This document shows positions 31,201 to 38,236 of a stretch of DNA of 60,000 bases, piece after piece. Location: assembly GCA_949358305.1 (NCBI GenBank), contig OX442321.1, forward strand, positions 6,289,605 to 6,349,604, read 5' to 3'. Position 1 is the first letter of the stretch; each line of letters opens with the position of its first letter. The notes under the pieces were generated by a model that saw nothing but the letters and a program-made list of their open reading frames with translations, did no database searches and had not been told where the DNA came from. This DNA is from Strigamia acuminata. Taxonomy: Eukaryota; Arthropoda; Chilopoda; Geophilomorpha; Linotaeniidae. The translations under genes and the position numbers were made by a program.

Positions 31201-32827
31201 TTAAAATCTTTTCAGTGCCAAGCAAAGACAACATTTGCAAAAGCCTGTACGAATAACAGCAAATCATGTATTTGTAAATTCAAGTAAATTTTTTATCCAT
31301 TAGATTAATTTTAAATTAATGTTAACAGCATCCACCATCGATGACATTAAACAAGTCGCTAACAATGGGAGGATATTTTGGCCAATTGTTCAACGTTTTT
31401 AACACAAAATTTAATGTAAGGTAAAATATCAATTAATAAAAAATCTCAATAAATTGGAGACAAAAATGCATAAAATGCCAAAATTCATAGTAAAAAATCA
31501 AATATCCTTCACTAAATAGCTTTAACATAACTAAATGTAAAGATGGTCAATTTGGAGCAATAAAGAATGGAACCTGGACAGGATTAATGGGCGATCTAAC
31601 AAAAGGGGTAGGAATTTTCATATTAATCTAACACAATTAAATTTAAACTTTAATGTTATAATCCTTAATGTTTGCTACTAGGGAGCTGATATTGCTGCCA
31701 TACTTTTGACCAAAGAGAGAGTTGGCCACGTTAAGTTTTCATCACAATTGTTTCCATTCCAAGCAGATCTAATTTTCAGAAAATTAAATACACGCACCTG
31801 GGATTACACTTTCTATTTGCAAACGTGCAGTGTTGAAATGTGGCTGTGTATATTTGGAATCAGTATGACCGTTATTCTAGTCAAAGTTTCAGCAGAAATT
31901 CTTTCAACAAGAAAAAATCTAATGACTTGTTTCCCGAATTTCATCAACGAGTTGCAGCTTTGGTGGCCAATTGTGTTAGTCGGTATAAAATGTGTAATTA
32001 ACTTAGAATAATGTAAATATATTGAAATATTTCGCTTTAATTTCATACAGCCAATGTAAATAGTTTCTTACTGAAGTCCATGAAACCTTTTCTTTTAATC
32101 TACATCGTTTTTTCAATGTTGATATGGATTAGTTACAATTCTGTGCTGACTTCTTTCCTGGCAATAACAGACAAAAAAGTTCCTTTTTCTTCGCTTGAAG
32201 ATATGCTTGTCAACACAGATTATTTGCCTCTGATTTTGAGGGGTAGCCATTTCGAAGAAATTTTTAAGGTATAAGTATAATGATGCACTAGTTTCGTTGT
32301 TTTCAAAGTTTGTAGGACACTATATTTTAATAGAAGCCATCCTACGAAAATATGAATGTGATAAGGGTTAAAACAATAGCAGACGGGGTTAAAGAAGTTT
32401 ATAGTGGAAAGGTTTCAATGATAGACTCATTCCGAACTTTTCAACATTATATTGGTAGCAATTGCAGTTTTGCTATTGCACCGCGTTATGTCAGCAGAAA
32501 ATCTATATCATTAGTGTATTCAAACCAGTTTGCTCATGTGGAATATTTCAATTCCAAGTAAATATTTTTTTGCATACAGACCTAAAACTAAGATTATAAG
32601 TAGGAAACAGTTATATCATGCTTTTCTTACACAGAATTTTATTACTAAAGCAATCCGGAATTTTGTCAGTTGTGCATAAACGTTCCTTTCCTAAGACTGA
32701 AAGCTGTTCAGAAAATCCATTCAATCCTATTTCGTTTGGCCAAATAATTGGACCAGCTCTATTAATTCTGGCTGGGATTTTAATCTCTTTAGTTTTGGGA
32801 CAAATCGATCATCTAAGAAATTGTTAA
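16247..32827 (+). CDS. IR-B: divergent ionotropic receptor, 11 exons, 14.2-kb third intron
   Basis: Predicted exons: 16247-16301, 16377-16457, 16513-16544, then 30749-30852, 31216-31267, 31329-31420, 31520-31607, 31682-31982, 32051-32268, 32334-32557, 32635-32827. They total 1440 nt (479 aa plus stop). Exons 1-3 match IR-C exons 1-3 closely (for example DNFSKTISE), and exon 4 resumes beyond a huge transposon-filled intron. The order is the same as in IR-A: signal peptide (an alternative ATG at 16262 gives MEFLVLVITSLQ), S1 with NGTWTGLMGD, GADIA and TKERVGHVKFSS, M1, pore, M3 with SYNSVLTSFLA, S2, and M4. The C-terminus differs from its paralogues (ends IDHLRNC). No stop or frameshift is seen. 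Transcript completion across intron 3 is the main doubt. Confidence 0.8.
16617..16650. repeat. Perfect 14-bp-stem hairpin
   Basis: GGGTTGGCGCGAAA, a short loop, then TTTCGCGCCAACCC. It is subterminal in the DNA transposon and probably a transposase-binding or fold-back structure. Confidence 0.85.
17723..18694 (-). repeat. Gypsy 3' LTR
   Basis: 972 bp. On the minus strand it starts TGTGGTGATC and ends GATCGCAGCA. A short G-rich tract on the minus strand (about 18695-18706) next to it is the likely polypurine tract. Plus-strand ORFs at 17922-18281 recur in both LTRs and are not taken as genes. Confidence 0.95.
18747..21032 (-). CDS. Gypsy third ORF, main exon (unknown function, not envelope-like)
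   Basis: An open frame of 761 codons occupies the place where env would be. It has no good start codon: the frame opens right after an in-frame TAG at an acceptor-like ...GAATATAG|ATCG junction (acceptor AG at 21034-21033), and the first in-frame ATG lies far inside. A 30-codon leader exon at 21396-21307 ends in a GTAAAT donor in matching phase, giving about 791 aa. The protein is basic and Arg/Ser/Pro-rich in its first half (RRGRTPEMFGSSSS). A more ordered, helical-looking central part follows (QKDWQRLAERLELSD, LWYHLRLDPPTILAEL), then a proline stretch. I see no signal peptide, furin site or membrane helix, so an envelope role is unlikely. The family is not recognised; a nucleic-acid-binding or Gag-like accessory role is a guess. 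Confidence 0.7.
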   Translation of the reverse strand: MERDRETPFALPDHVPTQHPLIFRAALPEKIRRLKTANNTWWKLRHDFSRSALQGFGARGRFIERLHVDGVDEIEWTLDESPPGPLAADLLHNQWPVTPRERHERRRALKSTGINYGALTQLRKNLKTTQREVVQRYRKSVRDGNPQFPATQTELHQLALAGCFNDFPGFFPSKALRAAAVQLRVDENRQLAQEQEAEEQARCALPFYREDEIPAPEATNPPPQDEDLRVGQLPPPVPVRPMFRESSRDREERQRRSRPYSTEAQPPRPQSRRGRTPEMFGSSSSLSFESDSTIKSARSSRTVSTFKVDNPATPYAMRRVVADISPDCSVPVPGHASRLPEHGYVSRLPAGVSNLQLRPFFSESFGPQWTCYEQQPIRAQQEVLQKLDAYQSAQIAESQKDWQRLAERLELSDIKTIDDPRLMDFQRQLIPGMTRVLYPGVLPLPGQALAAITYLWTAPMGLSEKKVELWYHLRLDPPTILAELIKQVVANGETEEEAAVRLRTEWSFAKATAQMAGRTPLPVTSATAAASLAVFQSAQEGAGCSFWQENAGSSQTPAGVQRAVEPRKLTGVGRAQGRGVTPSSTSAPALVFLGSPSHFDDATTEDSRPPPPPPPAKPEKTIKPLKKESAFKTLMRLYPHFYLTPDTRTLLSNNHKLSRQVFMWLEDHIRVLSPPSVLHDRLLRARLAPEDPIEFAALGFFNRANSARIIQVWLHVNPGMVSGPNAGRDLCTVNERSDPRNNDTDMMRPLTPERTQSMDES
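21307..21396 (-). CDS. Leader exon of the Gypsy third ORF
   Basis: An ATG at 21396-21394 opens 30 codons beginning MADDEVNLHADEEIP (acidic), followed by GTAAAT (donor at 21306). Read-through would stop two codons later, so splicing to 21032 is needed for a long product. Both exons join in phase 0. The ~270-nt intron ends in a T-rich tract and AG. No cDNA is available, so this is inference from sequence. Confidence 0.6.
21739..25998 (-). CDS. Gypsy Pol polyprotein (protease, RT, RNase H, integrase)
   Basis: The -1 frame relative to gag is open from the slippery site (about 25998) to the stop at 21739, about 1,419 codons. There is no ATG near its beginning, so it is read by frameshifting. In order: an acidic leader; aspartic protease GMLDSGANKSF (about residue 140); reverse transcriptase with CIDFRPIN and YLDDIII; RNase H with TDASRQGLG and TDHQALKWL; integrase with HPLSGHPG and HCQGCQAC zinc site, then VDLSGP, SDNGPQF and NPVERTNRD (DDE core). 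A serine- and glutamate-rich tail follows. All catalytic motifs are intact. The order is Ty3/Gypsy. Confidence 0.93.
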   Translation of the reverse strand, partial: KKLVDADPSGLVDTASSPKSESENENLKILEDVGNVIDELIHQVELKEKESLELKKEIVGEIPTEEDTSNIKDKVEIKDDRPSSVPETPGIEECIKLFATTTLDTNELLDELPLEPPITVHHKLRKFECKVAGIPNSQDLPTLKLETLKGVITGMLDSGANKSFLATSVINQLGLEKYLRPIGPGVRVTTASEEVTPDGTIHLSFRWTHGTLRHPFIVIPNKYPMVLLGCNFMNKLKIQPNPQTMSWNFTQPVDADLPYIPQALLERYLEKIEEPDFSFVTFAKAYAASVTQSKIDEENFIQKLVEEANLNLEQSKLLEKMLSKHKRIISKNPGKTHLVKHKIELDTEKPIRVPFKSINPQKREIIRQLCQDMIDKGVVVKAEGDYGMRPVLVMRPGNDPRLCIDFRPINTHTKYNPPQMPTIEEILREIGEFEWVSTIDLTKGYWQIELRPEDREKTAFWSPMGRLMFLVMPFGLVNAPTTFQELMEKVLGDVYRKFAWAYLDDIIIVSKSFEEHIKHLDIVFKKLAEANLHAHPGKTHLCRKELIFLGYKVGVEGLAVDPKKVAAITQFPAPTNLKELQRFLGMVNFFHRLIKNLATVAEPLRPLLKKDAEFDWELHHQAAFDAIKDLLTNAETMKMPDLYMPFIVHTDASRQGLGAALTQKKNVDGQEVEMPCVYASRSLQPAEKNYTVTELECLAVVWGLRKFRPYLEYTTFTVQTDHQALKWLMSLSDPSGRLARWQMELMAYSFEIQYVKGPLNVIADALSRAPVSAPDEPEDDGDNDDLLSYCPSPCRSWQMGKLNELPKSIIINEDDQALINFCINMHDPSGTPDVELRAMMAKKFELPTTNVLIKAFAAKIAKQLECDPPTRDDIIAAQKADKFCQHIRNYLLNKQYPSYIVTRLQRRNFERHASTYLIEEDMLLHYHPTSTDELGEDGRALKVVVPRKLIYKIIWLMHGHPLSGHPGIARTMYRTRRVYTWKGMKRDITRFIQHCQGCQACKPRSKTEIEGAQIGPFGPFDCLSVDLSGPKPRTRRNNTHICVIVDVATHWPELFPMCNPTAMKVANTIYHLSITFGFPRQIISDNGPQFRSQVYKEFCKKFDMSRTPTSIYHPQSNPVERTNRDIKYLVSIYLDIHDQWDEYLREFAFSLRTTVTRGRDYSPAFLNFFRELRIPWDPRIPEGILVIDPKNPHLYVQKLEAIIAETYQHMMSHVLDLRRRVETEKSDKKFDNFRQNDLVWRESHILSNAAKGIAAGISPKRNGPYVIVKRLQGGAFQLRRLSDNKIYPAVHGTELMPYFPVFNQEIWLEGEEVGQKTKNIVNTLDDTELSKIPVENTESSEKSKLKNNEVDEINKRLENVSLDENLEKEMFLEKEKISNNEENNSSDIGDDADDNLNKLDCTSRKSKYNLRSRVPRAKT
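25986..29009 (-). CDS. Gypsy Gag (1007 aa)
   Basis: Starts MATPGEKRPRGRP, an AT-hook-like basic motif. A long coiled coil spans about residues 175-265 (LEQLNQAQKDLEIANENLRL and following). A basic, Pro/Gly/Asp-rich linker follows. The capsid-like core (about 610-760) has the Gag signature WDDFVKQFMFKFGE. The C-terminus carries one CCHC knuckle (CNLCKKLGHWQKDC). The stop TAG follows the heptamer A-AAA-AAC by one codon. It is unusually long for a Gypsy Gag because of the coiled-coil and linker extension. Confidence 0.9.
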   Translation of the reverse strand: MATPGEKRPRGRPAKRRVAIDLPVVDQEVTESQELFETMDQTANCNSAQLIVNEFTQALERQQPSPPSGQLDLNNPTGSGRSKTQNDDLNLRIQSSSAEHSLNSSPVQGAAQQDSENSNMEVSHSPVRVTMMDALREQARLEGVKVTSEMTVEQIHKAMVRKQCQKDVEIVRTGLQAEFERMHAEMHQQNAELKQQRADDHVKLLLLEQEKASWLITDEEQQQRLEQLNQAQKDLEIANENLRLANANLREANTNLMTAELTAPVRAREPIPSCSRNYENYAAEQAARAKRLAQRENEVFLARQQSVIDAGQAAKSQSTAEQLLRADLAAQARENEILRADLLTVQENFAVVVQKVQDVCGEDNFAKPAPVLQKGASKSPELIDLTSAKPKVSRQSSWTDSDDSRSSRGSRNSHHSRKKRKRQPDPTEYHSPKVTQDSDRFFSNSDRLIGLLERKNQERGKPHDRGRTHDNPREGSPKRDCHNDIRDGPRYRGNPPGGDPPGGDSSDGHGGGHSRDHNSNGNRNGRGPPNGDRRPPDGDDPPDPDPPPNPNHESASDTDSSRPSVRGRSRHRTCSRTQRPDFYTKDEIDQLLRQNAQQQRKNRRDKIILQKINEFTSDKWTHQTTDEKFIRWDRVIPHAYNGNWQAGSNLLLEIFELGKVHSFGCEGALAHLVPRILVGDVKEWFRRKDFTKWDDFVKQFMFKFGESSEDIKTLWRCLKQRKGESLHSYMLRAENLLGRMPHAVTDATADDQFRAGLTEYSKNILMMSDAPDPGKFSELNEFMEVNQLRIDEKYKAYLTDTEKSAYLKREKRLAEQNNETFNGLKLLQPPSYEDFLDEVEGKSSKKESSKKDVKNPHSVPKLHANITGAETPPSEAEEAEEEEETGDETLALLAKAAALLAKNNPVAGKWKPRMKPKNVSFDASKVNTERNSKSPAVSPERRSDARSRSASPAATKKKSPATDPCNLCKKLGHWQKDCPSSKKDKPVSTAEFEKAVKIITDMFRKNL
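25992..25998 (-). promoter_or_regulatory. -1 ribosomal frameshift site A AAA AAC (gag to pol)
   Basis: On the minus strand the gag frame reads A AAA AAC TTG TAG. This heptamer is a known efficient -1 slippery sequence. Slipping there bypasses the gag stop and enters the pol frame, which is open from this point. I did not identify the downstream stimulatory structure. Confidence 0.8.
29102..29120 (-). promoter_or_regulatory. Gypsy primer-binding site (tRNA-Pro-like)
   Basis: Two bases inside the 5' LTR the minus strand reads TGGGGGCCCAGCCGGGAT. It starts with TGG as expected and resembles, without exactly matching, the complement of a proline tRNA 3' end. The tRNA assignment is tentative. Confidence 0.5.
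29123..30094 (-). repeat. Gypsy 5' LTR
   Basis: 972 bp, nearly identical to 17723-18694 (about three differences seen). Confidence 0.95.
30111..30142. repeat. Palindrome in the DNA transposon right arm
   Basis: TATTCGTTGTAGCGA, two bases, then TCGCTACAACGAATA: a 15-bp perfect stem a little right of the Gypsy insertion. Confidence 0.85.
30254..30648 (-). mobile_element. MITE with TAGGTTCAC termini, copy 2
   Basis: About 395 bp, the reverse-complement relative of 9731-10127 along its whole length, with the same inverted ends. It lies in IR-B intron 3 next to the right border of the split DNA transposon. Non-coding. Confidence 0.85.
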
Positions 32828-33047
32828 TGAAGAACGTAATTGTAATTTAATTGTATGTCAACACACTTCAAACAATCTAGACATTTTCTATTTTTTTTTT
32901 ATATTTAAAAAAATCGAAAAGTACTAAGTATTTCCCCAAATTTTTCTTTCGTCTGAAATAGTTTTAATATCCCGTGTAACCCAAAGAGAAGGCAATGTGC
33001 ACAATCAGTCTAAAATAAGATGATCAATCGTCCTTGGTATAAAAAAA
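32828..33047. other. IR-B proximal 3' flank
   Basis: Matches the sequence behind IR-C (about 49265-49485). It ends in the target duplication ATAAAAAAA of the next element. Confidence 0.5.
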
Positions 33048-33054
33048 GGCTGAC

Positions 33055-33370
33055 GCTATTTCTACTGATATTTCAGTAGAAATAGCACACAGGCTATTTC
33101 TACTGATATTTCAGTAGAAACAGTGCACCGGCTATTTCTACTGATATTTCAGTGGAAATAGCGCACAGGCTATTTCCACTGATATTTCAGTAGAAATAGC
33201 ACACTGGCTATTTCCACTGATATATTTCTACTGATATTTCAGTAAAAATAGCACACTGGCTATTTCCACTGATATATTTCTACTGATATTTCAGTGGAAA
33301 TAGCACATAGGCTATTTCCACTGATATTTCAAGAGAAAGAATCTGTGTGCTATTTCCACTGAAATCCTAT
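33055..33370. repeat. Left palindrome array
   Basis: Six to seven units. The first four have a 38-bp period and the next two about 52 bp. Each unit is an inverted repeat: GCTATTTCTACTGATATT and then its reverse complement, joined by CACACAG-like spacers. Single-base arm changes (T to C) are often mirrored in the other arm. Confidence 0.9.
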
Positions 33371-33453
33371 TATATCGTTTTATTTTTTTTGCCAAATGTT
33401 TTTGCATTGTTTGATAGATTTTTTAATGCTTTATTAGTCTTATTATTATTATA

Positions 33454-33909
33454 TTACGGTTCGGTTAAATTGACAACATTGATATTTACTGCTTCTTCAC
33501 ATCGAAAATCGCAGTAATACTTTTCATTACCACCTTTAAAATTGTTAACACAGCTAGCATGAAACCATTCCAAACATCGAACACACTGCACCATAGTACG
33601 ACGATATGGCTTCCGGCACTTACAAAATACAATTTTTTTCCTGATTGAGCATAATATTTTTTTTGGATAGTCATCCCGAATTGTTGGAAATGGTGTCAAA
33701 TTTCCATTTTCGAGGCATTTTAACAGGTGGCTCCTCAATTGCGAATGATCAAAATCAACTTGTCCCGGATCAATACCATTACACGATAACAAAGCGTTTG
33801 CAATGGCATGAATCCAACAATCTCCATTTTCTTGACTTGTAACTGATACAAGGTTGAAAGAAATAATGCCACTACAATGACGTTTGAACTGTGCACTTAC
33901 AAGCGACAA
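33454..33909 (-). CDS. OTU-like / PHD-finger protein carried by the Mutator-like element (151 aa)
   Basis: A minus-strand ORF starting MSLVSAQFKRHC and ending at 33454. Residues about 26-40 (SQENGDCWIHAIANAL) resemble the catalytic Cys motif of OTU cysteine proteases (DGxCLFxA). The C-terminal half is a PHD-type zinc finger: CKC, CVRC, WFHASC, then CDFRC, i.e. a C4HC3 pattern. PHD fingers usually bind histone H3 tails. An OTU His box is not visible in 151 aa, so the protease part is short or truncated. It lies between two palindrome arrays in a transposon-like unit, so it is more likely cargo or a remnant of a transposon protein than a host gene. Introns could extend it, but I see none with confidence. 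Confidence 0.6.
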   Translation of the reverse strand: MSLVSAQFKRHCSGIISFNLVSVTSQENGDCWIHAIANALLSCNGIDPGQVDFDHSQLRSHLLKCLENGNLTPFPTIRDDYPKKILCSIRKKIVFCKCRKPYRRTMVQCVRCLEWFHASCVNNFKGGNEKYYCDFRCEEAVNINVVNLTEP

Positions 33910-33954
33910 CAGTTTAGGGGAAACAATTCTACCATTCGGGTCGTATCGTACACA

Positions 33955-34130
33955 GGAGAAATATCAGTGGAAATAGCCGGTGCACTGTTTCCACTGAAAT
34001 ATCAGTAGAAATAGCCGGTGCACTGTTTCTACTGAAATATCAGTAGAAATAGCCGGTGCACTGTTTTTACTGAAATATCAGTAGAAATAGCACACAGGCT
34101 ATTTCCACTGAAATATCAGTAGAAAGAGCC
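33955..34130. repeat. Right palindrome array
   Basis: About four to five units with GCCGGTGCACTG or CACACAG spacers and arms of the TTTCTACTGAAATATCAGT type. It is the inverted partner of the left array. Confidence 0.9.
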
Positions 34131-34221
34131 ACTGCGATAAAAAAATCAAATAACGGTCTCACCAAAGAGAAAGCAATGTTCACAGTCAGTTTAAACAAAT
34201 CGCACATTGAAAAAAGCACAT

Positions 34222-34710
34222 TTGCAAAATAAATCTGCACATTTTCAAAATAAATCTGCACATTTTCAAAATAAATCTGCACATTTTCAAAATAAATCTG
34301 CACATTTTCAAAATAAATCTGCACATTTTCAAAATAAATCTGCACATTTTCAAAATAAATCTGCACATTTTCAAAATAAATCTGCACATTTTCAAAATAA
34401 ATCTGCACATTTTCAAAATAAATCTGCACATTTTCAAAATAAATCTGCACATTTTCAAAATAAATCTGCACATTTTCAAAATAAATCTGCACATTTTCAA
34501 AATAAATCTGCACATTTTCAAAATAAATTTGCACATTTTTAAAATAAATCTGCACATTTTCAAAATAAATCTGCACATTTTCAAAATAAATCTGCACATT
34601 TTCAAAATAAATCTGCACATTTTCAAAATAAATCTGCACATTTTCAAAATAAATTTGCACATTTTTAAAATAAATCTGCACATTTTCAAAATAAATCTGC
34701 ACATTTTCTT
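34222..34710. repeat. 21-bp minisatellite behind IR-B, about 23 copies
   Basis: The same unit as at 10138-10362 (AAATAAATCTGCACATTTTC plus one A), very uniform apart from two TTTGCACATTTTTA-type variants. Long open frames over it are artefacts of the 21-bp period. Confidence 0.95.
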
Positions 34711-35878
34711 ATTCATCCAACAACCTTGCTCTTATATCACTATCTCAACTTTCATCCATTACTTTTGAAAAATGATTAAGTTTCGTGAGTCCCAAATGAA
34801 GCAAAAAATAAAATAAAAAATAGGAAAGTAAAAAAATATACCAACTATAATCAATAATTTCCCACGTGTGTATTAATTCGAAACACCAATTTAAAAGGAA
34901 AAAAATATTCCCGCCAGACAGCTATTGTAAATATCCACGACGACACTCTTATATTAGCGCCGTTTGAAACACTGTACACACTACAGTAATATGGAATAAA
35001 CTTAAACTTCTTTAAATTAGACATTGAATTAAAATCTTAATTCTGTAAATAATCATTGTTCTCACTTGAATAAAAATTCACTGTTTCAAATGTAACCACG
35101 CGTGCTGCAAGCTGTAATGACTCACACCCGACGTGGTCATTCAACTGCAGGTAAATTCGAAAATTTTAATTTATAAGGTCTGGATTAGTCTACGAGTAAT
35201 TAGAAGTGGTACTTACATTTATGTATCTATGCGCAATTTTAGTCGACATTTCCGTGGCTCAAACTGTAGTAAGAATGCCGCCATTACTTATTCTTGAATG
35301 CGCTTATAGTGCTTGTAGTGGTGGAATTGTGAACCAATGATAAACAACTACGGTATTCCATAGAATCTCTAGTCTTTGCTAGATAAGACCTAATCCTGCA
35401 GCCTCCACTTCCTCCAACCTTAGAATCTGAATAAAAAAATATAAAAGAATGCACAGTTTGAGAAACGATATTCCGAAACAATATACTGTATACTGTATAT
35501 CTTAGGATTGTGGTTTTTTTTCTGCGTAATTGTAAATATCTGTGTCGGGAACACAACTCACATATTATGATAAAGAACCTCGTAATTGATTGCAGTTAAA
35601 TCTAACAAAGCTGAGTTGACTAACGAGTAAGAAAATACGTACTCACGTTTCTATTGATCGCTTGATGAAGCATATTTACTTGTATATCGACATTTACAAG
35701 CTTGGATGAACATGGTTTAAACAGCACGCCGCCATTATTTCTTCGTCATTCGTCATGTTGCGCCTCTAACAACGATATTAGGAACCGTAATTCTAAATGA
35801 AAAAAAAATACTCCGTACTAATTATTCAAAATATTGGTAAAATATTTTAGAAAGTTTCTGAACACTTAGTTTTAGTTT
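34711..35878. other. Duplicated 3' flank of the IR unit (copy B); no gene seen
   Basis: Matches 10363-11187 and then 12306-12470, i.e. copy A without its MITE. Two GCCGCCATTA-containing modules with minus-strand donor-like sequences occur at 35212-35290 and 35639-35735. No convincing ORF. Confidence 0.5.
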
Positions 35879-36842
35879 TGTCGTGACCCAGATGGATAAA
35901 TGTCCCCCAAGAAGACATTTCTCTTCCTGAGTCACTGGAGTAAGCAGGTCGTTCCCCTCGCGTTGGCTCCACCTCTCCCTGAGCAGGTGTATGCCCCACG
36001 ACCGGTGGACAACCCCCATTGGTTGTCACCGTCCCCTCACCCCACTGCATAAAAGGCTGAGTTTCCCACCTGAAGAGGGAACTTACACAAATGACACCAA
36101 AAAAACACAGCAAATACCGGTACCTCACCGTCAGGCCAAATTGAAATACCAGTTAGGATTGATCGAGGGCCGCTGAGTAAAGTGCAACTGTAACACTCAC
36201 GAACTTACGAGAGAGCTATTCCGGCGAAAGCAAGTGGATAGTCCTTGTAGAATCATCCAAAATAATCGTCCCTAACAATTATTCCATCAAGCCTGTATCC
36301 CAGTTCTGAAACGAGGTCTCTGTGATGCTAAAACATACCCCCCTAGACAACAGGCACGGATAGAAGACTCATCGAGCATTCCACTGCGTCCGTAACGACG
36401 AATCCGTGACGAATTTACGACAACTCGAAACGACACCATTGTTCCGACCACCATGTGGAACTGAGGACGCCATCTTGAGAAATCCTTTGTTCGACTCAGC
36501 CAAGTAGAATCTAGTGTTAATATTCATTGTATATTAAGCCACAATTTACATACTTTGAGTATTCATTAGGGTATATAATTTAATAGATCACAAGTAAAGC
36601 AAACCACGTTAGCTAACTTAAGTAGTATTTAAACCTATACGAAGTAAGTCTCGACAGTTTCCATGATTCATGTTTTCTTTACAGCTTAATGACTGCCAAT
36701 AAACACGTGTCAATATTTGCACACTTTACATAAAGTAAATCATTAACTGAACACACACATTAAAAACAAATCTGATTTGGTATTAAGATAAGAATATATC
36801 ATTTCATCAATTGAGTTGCAAAATTCAACTGTACCAGACGTA
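35879..36842. other. Region upstream of Gr; possible solo LTR at its left side
   Basis: TGTCGTGACC at 35879 and TTACGACA ending near 36422 could be the inverted ends of an LTR of about 545 bp. A TATA-like CATAAAAGG lies at about 36045. I could not find a target duplication, so this is a candidate only. The last 300 bp before the Gr start are AT-rich and presumably hold its promoter. Confidence 0.3.
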
Positions 36843-38236
36843 ATGGCAGAAGCTGAAGCTGGGATGAATGTTCCTGTTGAAGATGTCCGTCTAAAGTTTA
36901 TTAATCGAATTTGGCGCGTTTTGTTTGCACTCTACGGATTACAACTTCACATATTGGATGGCGGAAACGATTCCAAGTGCTGGGTAAGAATTATCTACGC
37001 TGGGATTGCACAGTGTGTACACGCAATGTCGATTCTACACTTTTTTCTCGTCTTTCTGATCCGTCACTACGAACGTCAAAGCGATTCATTTGGGCTAATA
37101 TCATGGTCGACCACTCAAATAATTTCTTTCTACACGGTCATCATGTGCTTTAAAAGAGAAAATAGAATAAAATCTGTTTACCGCAAAATCCTGGTCAATT
37201 TATCTACTGCCAAAGATCTTTTAAAGAAGTTTGAGCATGACACAAAACTTTACTTCTTCATAGCAATGGTAATGACTGCAACTTTAACTATAAATCACAT
37301 TGTAAAAGAAACAAGTGGACGTTATCAAGGAGTATACCGAAGATTTCATGAACAAGTAGGAATACACAACCATTATTTTAGTACCAGCATCGCTCTAGTA
37401 GATTATTGTGCGTTACTTGTGTACTCTTATTGGTTTATGGATTTGATGTTTATTTATTTTGCGCATTTGTGTCAAGGACTGGCTCTGAATTTTGTTCTCT
37501 TCAATCGTTGCTTGGAAGCGGAATTGCGCGCAACTTCTTTAACGCCGTCCAAACTAAATGTTTTACGTCGTCGATACGAATACATCTTGGATTTAGTCGA
37601 TGAAATTAACATTCTCTTTTCGCCGCTCATTCTTCTATGGATTTCGTCGTTAGTTTCAAATTTATGTCTGGATATTCGAGCGGTTAAAGCAATAACATTG
37701 TTGAACGTTGCCGTCACTTCCTACACAAATTTCATCATACAGTTTTGTCGAGGGCTCGTTTTTCTTCTAATAATTTTGAAAATGGCTGGTCAAATTAATA
37801 CACAAGTTAGAAGTATTTAGTTGATTGATTGATTGATTAATTTTAAAAATATTTGTTTTTGTGTTTAGGCGCGCCTGATGAAACGAAAGTTGTTTGAAAA
37901 AGTGATGGATGAAAGTCGAGACAGGACGAAGAACGAGGTTACATTTTAAAAAAAAAAATCATTAAAATTTAGAGAGGTGTTTTAAATTATTTTCTGTGAT
38001 TTAGGCATTTTATGCAAATTATTCTCTCTTCTGCGAAGTCATCAACAGTTGCGACATTGGAATTAGTGTGTCTGGATTGTTTACACTGAAAGTTTCCAGT
38101 ATTTTAACAGTAAGCTAAAAAAAAATTTCTTTATTGAATGTAGAGCAAAAAGTTTTAACTTTCCTCTTTTTTTTAAAAAAAATGCTAGATTGCTGGAACT
38201 GTGTTAACTTATACGTTTGTTTTGTACCAAACCTAA
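36843..38236 (+). CDS. Gustatory receptor, intact, four exons
   Basis: Exons: 36843-37805, 37869-37937, 38005-38109, 38189-38236, all in phase 0, 394 aa. I chose the ATG at 36843 because the longer frame begins with TTG. Grs are seven-transmembrane ligand-gated cation channels (inverted topology relative to GPCRs) of taste and related neurons. Hydrophobic segments are clear, for example VLFALYGLQLHIL, SIALVDYCALLVYSYWF and FSPLILLWISSLVSNL. The last two exons carry the family signature: a GLFTLKVSSILT segment, then TYTFVLYQT, a TY.....Q motif at the extreme C-terminus. Three short phase-0 introns near the 3' end are typical of insect Grs. No stop or frameshift is present. The minus-strand pseudogene at 484-1704 is a close paralogue. 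The ligand (sugar, bitter, CO2 or other) cannot be told. Confidence 0.9.

Larger units (their letters stand above)
33048..34136. mobile_element. Mutator-like element with palindrome arrays and an OTU/PHD ORF
   Basis: A perfect 9-bp duplication ATAAAAAAA flanks it (33039-33047 and 34137-34145), and the IR-C flank lacks it (about 49485), which fixes the edges. A 9-bp target is typical of Mutator-like elements. Both arms consist of tandem copies of palindromes built on GCTATTTCTACTGATATTTC. The only ORF encodes an OTU-like plus PHD-finger protein, not a transposase, so the copy is non-autonomous. Confidence 0.8.

Noticed and set aside
33055-33370. CRISPR-like array
   Set aside because: Units are palindromes with near-constant short spacers in a eukaryotic transposon arm; there are no unique spacers and no cas genes.
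34067-34716. Long ORFs of KMCRFIL / ENVQIYF repeats over the minisatellites (also at 10034-10366 and 49553-50089)
   Set aside because: They arise because the repeat period (21 bp) is a multiple of three and the unit lacks stops in several frames. No start context, domain or conservation beyond the DNA repeat.
35879-36422. Firm solo LTR upstream of Gr
   Set aside because: TG...CA-like ends and a TATA-like box exist but no target duplication and no second copy were found; kept only as a low-confidence note.
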